Shown: piece after piece, positions 26,205 to 32,865 of the stretch
Numbering within the stretch: position 1 is the stretch's first letter
Layout of the letters: the number at the start of each line of letters is the position of its first letter
Source: an uncultured Dongia sp.
GTDB taxonomy: Bacteria; Pseudomonadota; Alphaproteobacteria; Dongiales; Dongiaceae
Direction: 5' to 3'
Assembly (NCBI RefSeq): GCF_936916975.1
Contig: NZ_CAKZGO010000036.1
Location: 1 to 37,399, forward strand
DNA length: 37,399 nt
Translations under genes and position numbers: made by a program
Notes under the pieces: model-generated
Told to the model about the DNA's origin: nothing
Databases searched by the model: none
Seen by the model: the letters and a program-made list of their open reading frames with translations, nothing else

Positions 26205-27422
26205 TTACATCAGGTCTTTCTTGAACCGCCGCTCCAGATCCTCGATCCCCGCGTCCATCGCAAAATGGCCGCGGAGGCGGGTGAAGCCGGCTTCGGCCAG
26301 GGCCTGGCGCCGCGCGGGATCGTCGATCAGTGACCCGATTGCCGCCGATAGTGCCGCCGCATCTTCCGGCGGCACCAGCAGACCGGTCTCGCCATCGCGA
26401 ATGAGTTCCGGAATGCCGGAGATGTTGGTGGTGATGCACGCCAGACGCTGGCTCTGCGCTTCCATCAGCACGTTGGGCAGGCCGTCGCGGTCGCCATCGG
26501 CGGCGATCTGCGCTGCCAGCACAAAAAGATCAGATGTGCGATAGGCGGCGAGCACCCGCTCCTGCGGCAAGGCGCCGAGCCAGGTGATGCGGTCGGCAAT
26601 CCCAAGCGCCAGCGCCTCGGCCTTCAGCCCACCTTCGAGTGGCCCGCCGCCAATATGCGTCAAGTGCCAGGAGTGCCCCGCCGGCAATTCCGCCAGCGCC
26701 TCGAGCAACACGGCATAGCCCTTCTTCGGCACCAGCCGGCCAACGGACAGAATCTCCACCGGCGCACCGGGCACAGGAACACGCAGCGGTGGTTCCGGGA
26801 AGCGCGTGAAATCGAGGCCATGATAGACCAGCGCCACCTTCTGCGGATCATCGGCGAGGTTTTGCAGATGCGCATGCCCGCTCGCCGTGCACGTTACCAG
26901 CCAATCGAGGCTCTTCAACTTCTCCCGCTTGTCCCAATCAGGCGAGGTCCAGATATCCTTGGCATGAGCCGAACAGCTCCACGGCGTCCCGCTGATGAGA
27001 TGGGCGTAATAGGCGACCGAGGCCGGCGTGTGCAGGAAATGCGCATGCAGCCGCACGACATCATGCGGCATTTCCGCGAGCAGCACGCAGGCTTGGCCAA
27101 AGCGCCGCCCGCGATTGGGCGTCGGATCGCGGATGAGATCCTTCAGCCATTGCCATGTCGCGCGGCCAAAACCGCGCTTGGCACAGCAGCGCAGCACCGC
27201 GCGCAGCACACGCATCGGCTCCTGATAGAGATATTCCGGCAGATAGGTGACCTTCGCCTTGATCTCGTCATGCACCGGATGGCGGTATTTGTCGGTCGGA
27301 AACCGCAGGCTCCAGATCTCAATGGGAATCCCGCGCTGCTCCAGTGCCAGGATCTCCTGGGCGATGAAAGTTTCGGAAAGGCGCGGATAACCCTTCAAAA
27401 GGAAGACAATGCGGCCGGTCAC
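26205..27422 (-). CDS. Glycosyltransferase family 4 protein (exopolysaccharide type)
   Basis: This 405-residue GT-B enzyme has an N-lobe beginning IVFLLKGYPRLSETFIAQEIL, a segment typical of exopolysaccharide/colanic-acid-type GT4 proteins. Its C-lobe has ILSVGRLVPKKGY, then the DGDRDGLPNVLMEAQ donor motif and SGIPELIRDGETGLLV. All expected donor-site residues are visible. The start is GTG at 27422 with only a weak ribosome-binding site. The gene lies ~200 bases downstream of a MurG-like glycosyltransferase in the same direction, with paired hairpins between them. Its 3' end is repeated as a remnant at 25281-25371. It probably builds the same surface glycan as the other glycosyltransferases; donor and acceptor are unknown. 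Confidence 0.92.
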   Translation of the reverse strand: MTGRIVFLLKGYPRLSETFIAQEILALEQRGIPIEIWSLRFPTDKYRHPVHDEIKAKVTYLPEYLYQEPMRVLRAVLRCCAKRGFGRATWQWLKDLIRDPTPNRGRRFGQACVLLAEMPHDVVRLHAHFLHTPASVAYYAHLISGTPWSCSAHAKDIWTSPDWDKREKLKSLDWLVTCTASGHAHLQNLADDPQKVALVYHGLDFTRFPEPPLRVPVPGAPVEILSVGRLVPKKGYAVLLEALAELPAGHSWHLTHIGGGPLEGGLKAEALALGIADRITWLGALPQERVLAAYRTSDLFVLAAQIAADGDRDGLPNVLMEAQSQRLACITTNISGIPELIRDGETGLLVPPEDAAALSAAIGSLIDDPARRQALAEAGFTRLRGHFAMDAGIEDLERRFKKDLM

Positions 27423-27466
27423 GGCTGTCGTTCAACTGTCAAGGCGTTGCACACAACAGACACATT

Positions 27467-27580
27467 CCCTCTCCCCTTGCGGGAGAGGGTGAGGGTGAGG
27501 GGGTGGAGGGAACGGACTCGTTGAGAGATCCCCCTCCCCGGTTCGCTTTGCTCGTCACCCTCTCCCGCGAGGGGAGAGGG
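27467..27580. repeat. Inverted pair of hairpin repeats between two glycosyltransferase genes
   Basis: Two perfect hairpins share the same 9-base stem. CCCTCTCCC / GGGAGAGGG lies at 27467-27475 and 27481-27489 (loop CTTGC), and again at 27558-27566 and 27572-27580 (loop GCGAG). The spacer includes CCCCTCCCCGGTTCGCTTTGCTCG in two blocks around 27530-27555. This general type of intergenic element is, to my knowledge, common in alphaproteobacterial genomes. It is different in sequence from the pair at 5061-5157. It occupies most of the ~200-base gap and may attenuate or terminate transcription between the two genes; no T-run follows either stem. Confidence 0.75.
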
Positions 27581-27626
27581 TTCAAACAGTTGCGGCAATA
27601 TTGGCCGTTTTTGGAAACGCAATTGT

Positions 27627-28844
27627 TCAGCGCTTGCGCTGGGCAAGCCGCAGCGACGCCGGGCGGCGGCCGCGTTCCAGCGCGTGCTGGGCGAGGCGGT
27701 TGACGTTGTTGAGGCCATCAAGCAGCCCCGGCACCACCACGTCCGAGGGCAGTGATTGCTGCGGCAATTGCCGCAAGGCCGTGGCCATCTTGCGCCCGTC
27801 GCGGATGCCGTCATCTTCCAGCATGGTGACAAGGCCCAGCTCCTCGGCCTTGCCGGCGCGCAGGAATTGCTCCATGCGCGGCCGCGTCCGGGGCACGATG
27901 AGGGCGCGCTTGTCGAACGACACGATTTCGCAAAATGTGTTGTAGCCGCCCATCGCCACCACGCCGATGGCGCGCGACATGACATGCTCCATCTGGGCAT
28001 CGAAGGTGATCGCTTCGACCTTGTCGAGCTTGGCGGCGCGCGCCAGGAATTCGGCCTGGCGGTCGGAATGCATGAACGGCCCCAGCACCATCAAGGCCGG
28101 GTATGGCAGGCGCGGGTCGCATTCATAGGCGCGGAGCACCCAATCGACCATGTCCTCGCCATCGCCGCCGCCGCCGGTGGTGACCAGAATATAGGGCGCC
28201 TCGATTTTCTGCAGCGGCACCGGTGTCCCCGGCCCCTGCGGCAAGGACCGGTGCAGATAGCCGGTATAGACCATCTTGCGCTGCACCGATTTCGGCAGCT
28301 CGATGCCCTCCAGCGGATCGCAGATCTGCGGCAGGCCGTAGACCCAGATCGCGTCATAATAGTCGCGCAGCGCCGGCATGACCTTTTTGCGGCGCCATTC
28401 CGGGACCAGCGCCGCCGGCTCGTCCATGATGTCGCGCAGACCCAGTACCAGATGCGTGCCACGCTCTTTCAACATCTCCAGCGTCTCGGTCACCTCGCCG
28501 CGCAGGCCCAGCGGTTCCTTATCGACGATGAAGATGTCCGGATCGAAGATTTCCGCGGTGTGCTTGATGATCGAGGCGCGCAGCGCCAGCGTTTCCTCGG
28601 TGTCGATGAGGAGCGACAGCGAGGTATAATCGCCCGAACGCAGCTTGATGACGCCAGGAATGCGCACAAAATCGACGCGTGCACGGAAGTTGAAGCTGCC
28701 GATGATCGGCGAGCCCGTCAGAATGATGACCGACATGTCCTTGTTCTGCTCGACCAGCCAATGAGCAATGGTCTGGCAGCGGCGCAAATGTCCGAGCCCG
28801 AAGGAATCATGCGAGTATATAAGGACGCGGGCGCCCCTAGTCAT
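27627..28844 (-). CDS. MurG-like predicted glycosyltransferase (COG4671 type), second copy
   Basis: This 405-residue GT-B-like protein opens with VLIYSHDSFGLGHLRRCQTIAHWL, the counterpart of the LGIGHLRRA loop in the gene at 20427. It also has the donor-lobe segments VTTGGGGDGEDMVDW and AMGGYNTFCEIVSF. The pair are clearly related in architecture and probably act on the same glycan or lipid. ATG 28844 is chosen, with GGAAG five bases upstream; ATG 28856 and TTG 28871 in frame are alternatives. It is divergent from the ABC-like gene at 29081, across a ~240-base control region. It is likely cytoplasmic or membrane-peripheral. Substrate unknown. Confidence 0.87.
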   Translation of the reverse strand: MTRGARVLIYSHDSFGLGHLRRCQTIAHWLVEQNKDMSVIILTGSPIIGSFNFRARVDFVRIPGVIKLRSGDYTSLSLLIDTEETLALRASIIKHTAEIFDPDIFIVDKEPLGLRGEVTETLEMLKERGTHLVLGLRDIMDEPAALVPEWRRKKVMPALRDYYDAIWVYGLPQICDPLEGIELPKSVQRKMVYTGYLHRSLPQGPGTPVPLQKIEAPYILVTTGGGGDGEDMVDWVLRAYECDPRLPYPALMVLGPFMHSDRQAEFLARAAKLDKVEAITFDAQMEHVMSRAIGVVAMGGYNTFCEIVSFDKRALIVPRTRPRMEQFLRAGKAEELGLVTMLEDDGIRDGRKMATALRQLPQQSLPSDVVVPGLLDGLNNVNRLAQHALERGRRPASLRLAQRKR

Positions 28845-28987
28845 GGCGTCTTCCATTTCCACGCGTCCCAAGCCCCCCGAACGTCGCGAATTTGCAATCT
28901 ACCGGCCACCGCATGGCCGGTGGCGGAGTATGGCACAGGAGAATTGCCGCTCGAAAGTTAAACTTTGGTCGCGTCCTCACAAACCGA

Positions 28988-28999
28988 CTTTGGCCAAAG
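28988..28999. promoter_or_regulatory. 12-base palindrome in divergent promoter region
   Basis: CTTTGGCCAAAG is a perfect 12-base palindrome between the glycosyltransferase gene (minus, 28844) and the ABC-like gene (plus, 29081). The half-site ACTTTGG also occurs at 28962-28968, 25 bases before the palindrome copy. A TTGACA at 29002-29007 follows within three bases, but a good -10 element at 16-18 bases is not evident. It could be an operator for a dimeric regulator. This is a weak, position-based call. Confidence 0.3.
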
Positions 29000-29080
29000 C
29001 ATTGACATCGTGTGATAATTCAGTTCCATTGCGCATGGATGGTTGAGTGATGGATCACGTTTCGGGGGGCTGCCGGGTTC

Positions 29081-31795
29081 ATGGAGCCTAGATTATTCAA
29101 ATATATCTGGCGGTTTTCCAAGCGTGATCAGCGGGTCATCCTTGTCATCGTCGTCATACAGCTGCTGGTCTATTTCGTCTCGCTGGATCTGCCCAAGCGG
29201 ATCATCAATGACGCGATTCAGGGCGGGGCCTTCAAGGAATCGACCACCGCCCAATTCATGGATCTCACCTTGCCGCTGCCAGACTTTCTCGGCGGCCCGA
29301 TACATATCTTCGACGGCATTCCCCTGCCTCAGGTTGAATACCTGTTCGCTCTCTGCTTCTCCTATCTGTTCTTCGTCATCCTCACCGGCTGGATAAAGCA
29401 GCTGGTCAACACGGAAAAAGGGCGGCTCGGCGAACGCATGCTGCGCCGGCTGCGTTTCGAACTCTTCGACAGGGTGCTGCAATTTCCGCTGCTGCATTTC
29501 CGGAAAGTGAAGCAGGCCGAAATCGCCACCATGATCAAGGACGAGGTGGAGCCGCTCGGCGGCTTCATCGGCGACGCCTTCATCACGCCAGTCCAGCTTG
29601 GCGGCATGGCCCTGACGGCATTGATCTTCGTCTTCATTCAGAACGTCTGGATGGGCCTCATCACCATCTCGATGCTGCTCATTCAGTTCACGATCATTCC
29701 CAGGCTGCGCGTGAAGATCCTGCAATTGGGCAAGCAGCGCCAGATCACCGCGCGCCAGCTGGCCGGACGCATCGCCGAAGCCGTCGACGGCGCCGTCGAG
29801 ATCCACGCCAACGACACCTCTAATTACGAACGCGCCGATATCATCGCTCGCCTCGGCAATATCTTTCAGATTCGTTTCGAGCTCTTCAAGCGCAAGTTCC
29901 TGGTCAAATACATCAACAACATGCTGGCGCAGACGACGCCGTTTCTCTACTTCGTCATCGGCGGCTATTTCGCCTTGAAGGGCCAGTTCGATGTCGGCAC
30001 GCTCTTTGCCGCGATCAACGCCTATAAGGACCTCCCCTCGCCAATCAAGGAATTGATCGACTGGGACCAGCAGCGCCAGGACGTGCAGATCAAATACGAC
30101 CAGGTGATCGAACAGTTCACGCCAGGCGGCATGCTGGATCCCAAGGTCCAGGCGCTGGATGGCGATAACACGATCGATCTCGCACCGCTGGTGCTGGAGC
30201 GCGTGGTCTATATCGATGAAAGTGGTGCTGTCCTGGTCGAGGACGCCTCGCTGGAGGTGGCACCCGGCGAACATGTCGCTTTGGTCGGCGACAGCAACAG
30301 CGGCAAGGAGGCGTTGGCGGCCCTGATCGGTCGCCTTGTTCGACCCGCCAGCGGCAATATCCGCTATGGCGACCGGGATCTGGCCGAGCTTCCCGAAGCC
30401 GTGACCGGCCGGCGCTTTGCTTATCTGGGCGATGAGACCTATCTGTTGCCGCTCTCGCTGGAGGACAATCTCCTCTACAGCCTCAAGCACCGGCCGATAC
30501 GCCAGGCGCAATACGAAGGTTCGCAGCTCGCGGCTTTCGAGCGGCGCTTGTACGAAACGCGCCGCGCTGGTTCGCCGGAGCTTGACATCAATGCCGATTG
30601 GCTCGATCTCGAAGGTGCCGGCGTCGCGGACCGCGCCACGCTGGAGGCGCGCGTCATGACCCTTCTCGGCGTGGTCGAATTCGAGGACGACGTCTACCAG
30701 TTCGGCCTGCGCGGCCGGGTCGACCCCAAGGACAATAACGGTCTCGCCAACCAGTTCCTGCATGCCCGTGCCGCGGCGCGCGAACGCCTCGCCGAACCGC
30801 AGATGGCAGCCTTGGTGGAACCGTTCGACCCGGCGCGCTACAACCGCAACATGACGGTCGCTGAGAACGTGCTGTTCGGCACGCCGCTCGGTCTCGAATT
30901 CGCCCCTGAGGCCCTGGCCGGCAACGCCCATGTCGCTGGTGTGCTGGGTGCCGCCAGCGTTACCAACGACCTTATCGCGCTCGGCCAGAAGATCGCCGAG
31001 ACGATGGTCGAATTGTTCGCCGATCTGCCTGCCGGCCATCCCTTCTTCGAGCAGTTCAGCTTCATCTCGGCCGAAGACTTGCCGCGCTTCCAGCAATTGA
31101 TTGCCCGTGTGCAGCGGAGCGGCCTCGAAGCAGCACCCGCCGAGGACAAACGCCGACTCATCGCCCTCACCTTCCCTTATATCGAGGCGCGCCATCGCTT
31201 GGGACTGATCAACGACAAGCTTGAAGAGAAGCTGCTGCGGGCACGAACGCTGTTCCGGGAAATGCTGCCCAAGACCCTCAATGGCGCCATCGAATTCTAC
31301 GATCCGGAGCGCTACAACACCGCCGCCACCGTGCAGGATAATATCCTTTTCGGCCGTCTGGTTTACGGCCAGGCCCAGGCCGCCCAGAAGGTGGGTGCCG
31401 TCCTCTCCGAGGTGATCGACGGCCTGACCTTGCGCAGCCGGGTGATCGCGGTGGGCCTTGGCTTCAATGTGGGTGCCGCCGGGCGGAAACTCTCGGTCGC
31501 CCAGCGCCAGAAGGCCGGCCTCATCCGCGCCTTGCTGAAACGGCCGCAGCTTGTCATTCTCAACAACACGATTTCCCATTTCGACGAGGCCAGCCAGCGC
31601 CGCCTCATCGGGCGTATCCGGGATGACGTCAAGGAAGCTGCCCTGGTCTTCGTCACGCATACCGCGGCCCTGGCCCGCGAGCTCGACCGGGTGGTGGTCA
31701 TGCAAAACGGCCGGATCGCCGAAATGGGCACGCCGGCGGAACTCGACCGGCCCAACTCGATTTATCAGGCGATGCTGGGTGCGCCGGAAAGTTAA
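29081..31795 (+). CDS. Aberrant ABC exporter-like protein with degenerate, insertion-split ATPase domain
   Basis: This 904-residue protein has a type-1 ABC exporter membrane domain at about residues 15-320 (helices near 19-36, 87-105, 175-206 and 283-298). The nucleotide-binding domain begins near 370. Its Walker A is GDSNSGKE (403-410), with Glu in place of the Mg-binding Ser/Thr. The signature is LSVAQ (804-808) instead of LSGGQ. Walker B ends in NN (828-829) instead of DE. The switch histidine (H860) remains. Nearly 400 residues separate Walker A from the signature, where about 100 is usual. The insert carries two further copies of the post-Q-loop motif: EDNLLY (461-466), then AENVLFG (594-600) and QDNILFG (752-758). 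ATP hydrolysis looks unlikely. It heads the plus-strand block with a cyclic-nucleotide-binding protein next. Confidence 0.88.
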   Translation: MEPRLFKYIWRFSKRDQRVILVIVVIQLLVYFVSLDLPKRIINDAIQGGAFKESTTAQFMDLTLPLPDFLGGPIHIFDGIPLPQVEYLFALCFSYLFFVILTGWIKQLVNTEKGRLGERMLRRLRFELFDRVLQFPLLHFRKVKQAEIATMIKDEVEPLGGFIGDAFITPVQLGGMALTALIFVFIQNVWMGLITISMLLIQFTIIPRLRVKILQLGKQRQITARQLAGRIAEAVDGAVEIHANDTSNYERADIIARLGNIFQIRFELFKRKFLVKYINNMLAQTTPFLYFVIGGYFALKGQFDVGTLFAAINAYKDLPSPIKELIDWDQQRQDVQIKYDQVIEQFTPGGMLDPKVQALDGDNTIDLAPLVLERVVYIDESGAVLVEDASLEVAPGEHVALVGDSNSGKEALAALIGRLVRPASGNIRYGDRDLAELPEAVTGRRFAYLGDETYLLPLSLEDNLLYSLKHRPIRQAQYEGSQLAAFERRLYETRRAGSPELDINADWLDLEGAGVADRATLEARVMTLLGVVEFEDDVYQFGLRGRVDPKDNNGLANQFLHARAAARERLAEPQMAALVEPFDPARYNRNMTVAENVLFGTPLGLEFAPEALAGNAHVAGVLGAASVTNDLIALGQKIAETMVELFADLPAGHPFFEQFSFISAEDLPRFQQLIARVQRSGLEAAPAEDKRRLIALTFPYIEARHRLGLINDKLEEKLLRARTLFREMLPKTLNGAIEFYDPERYNTAATVQDNILFGRLVYGQAQAAQKVGAVLSEVIDGLTLRSRVIAVGLGFNVGAAGRKLSVAQRQKAGLIRALLKRPQLVILNNTISHFDEASQRRLIGRIRDDVKEAALVFVTHTAALARELDRVVVMQNGRIAEMGTPAELDRPNSIYQAMLGAPES

Positions 31796-31886
31796 TGGCG
31801 TAAGTTAATAACCGAAGAAGACCAGGGATGGCCAGGATTTGGGATCGTTTGGATCTGGGTGAGATGGAAATGCTGTATCTATCGGG

Positions 31887-32348
31887 ATGGATGAGATGAG
31901 TATTCAGGAAGACGTCGAGGCGCTGAAGCGCATTCCGCTCTTTGCCAAGGTCGAACCGGCCAAGCTGAAATTGATGGCCTTCGCCAGCGAGCGGGCGCAG
32001 TACCAGCCAGGCGACCAGCTGTTCCACCAGGGCGATGTGGCGGATGCCGCCTTCATCATCCTCGGCGGATCGGCCGATATTCTGGTGGAGACGCCGGGTG
32101 GTCCGCTGAAAGTGGCCGATGTCGGCATCGGCGCCTTCGTGGGCGAGATCGGCATTCTCATGGACGTGCCGCGCACCGCCACCATCCGCGCCACCGAACC
32201 GATGACGGTCCTCAAGATCACCAAGGAACTGTTCTTCCGCATGGTGACCGATTTCCCCTCGATCGGCATCGAAGTGATGCGCGTCCTCGCCCAACGCATC
32301 GAGCACATGAACGTGCAACTCCGCGAAGCCGTGGCGGCCAGAAAATGA
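31887..32348 (+). CDS. Stand-alone cyclic-nucleotide-binding domain protein
   Basis: This 153-residue protein consists of one cNMP-binding beta-barrel (about residues 18-135) and a short C-terminal helix, with no helix-turn-helix or kinase domain. The phosphate-binding cassette is intact: VGEIGIL (G86, E87) followed by PRTATI (R96), the glutamate and arginine that hold ribose and phosphate in CRP and PKA regulatory subunits. It should bind cAMP or cGMP in the cytoplasm and must act on a partner. The ABC-like gene ends 91 bases upstream and a methyltransferase gene begins 25 bases downstream, making these the best partner candidates. The start is uncertain: ATG 31887 or ATG 31896, the latter giving MSIQEDV. 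Confidence 0.9.
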   Translation: MDEMSIQEDVEALKRIPLFAKVEPAKLKLMAFASERAQYQPGDQLFHQGDVADAAFIILGGSADILVETPGGPLKVADVGIGAFVGEIGILMDVPRTATIRATEPMTVLKITKELFFRMVTDFPSIGIEVMRVLAQRIEHMNVQLREAVAARK

Positions 32349-32373
32349 TTGGGCGAAAAATGATCGGGTCCAA

Positions 32374-32865
32374 TTGAGCCGGCTCGACAGTTTCATCCGC
32401 CGCCTGGAAGCGCAGCGCAGCTGCCTCGGTTTTGCGCAGGAACGCAGCAGCTATATTCCCGGCGTGGTGCTGGAACTGGGTCTCGGCAACGGCCGCACCT
32501 TCGACCATCTGCGCGAGATATGCCCGGGCCGCGAGATCTACGTGTTCGATCGCCAGGTGGCAGCGCATCCTGATTGCATCCCCGCGGCCAATCGCCTGTT
32601 CCTCGGCGATTTCGGCGACACATTGCCCCGCGCCGCGCAGCAATTGGGCGCCGGCTCCGCCGCCTTGATCCATGTCGATCTCGGCAGCGGCGATGCGACA
32701 GCCAGCCAGGCGCTCGCCGCCCAAATTACGCCGCAAATTGCCGCTCTGATGGCCGCAGGCGCCATCCTGATCAGCGACCAGCCGATGCCGGATCCGACAC
32801 TCAAACCCCTCGACCTGCCCACCGGCGTCAAGCCCGGCCGCTATTTCATGGCCGAGAAGCGATGA
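32374..32865 (+). CDS. Small class I SAM-dependent methyltransferase
   Basis: The 163-residue protein has the SAM-binding motif I as VVLELGLGNGRT (residues ~31-42), a strand ending in an acidic ribose-binding residue (IYVFDRQ) and a later HVDLGSGD segment. This is the minimal class I fold, and shorter than most. It resembles the Pfam family of small SAM methyltransferases sometimes named Methyltransf_17, an assignment from memory that I could not check. The first usable start in frame is TTG at 32374, 25 bases after the cyclic-nucleotide-binding gene. It overlaps the protease gene by 4 bases (ATGA). The methyl acceptor is unknown. Confidence 0.82.
   Translation: MSRLDSFIRRLEAQRSCLGFAQERSSYIPGVVLELGLGNGRTFDHLREICPGREIYVFDRQVAAHPDCIPAANRLFLGDFGDTLPRAAQQLGAGSAALIHVDLGSGDATASQALAAQITPQIAALMAAGAILISDQPMPDPTLKPLDLPTGVKPGRYFMAEKR

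Noticed and set aside
29002-29019. TTGACA at 29002 and GATAAT at 29014 as a sigma-70 promoter for the ABC-like gene.
   Set aside because: The spacing is only 6 bases, far from the required 16-18. No good partner for either hexamer was found at the right distance.
29093-31705. An 870-codon open frame on the minus strand opposite the ABC-like gene.
   Set aside because: It mirrors the GC-biased codon frame of the plus-strand gene. Its translation is low-complexity, rich in D, H, G and Q, with no domain, signal or membrane pattern. The plus strand has clear ABC homology.
32574-32861. A 96-codon extension upstream of the protease-TPR protein.
   Set aside because: It runs through the methyltransferase gene in another frame and is Arg-rich. 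The ATGA overlap at 32862 and the signal peptide just after it mark the true start.
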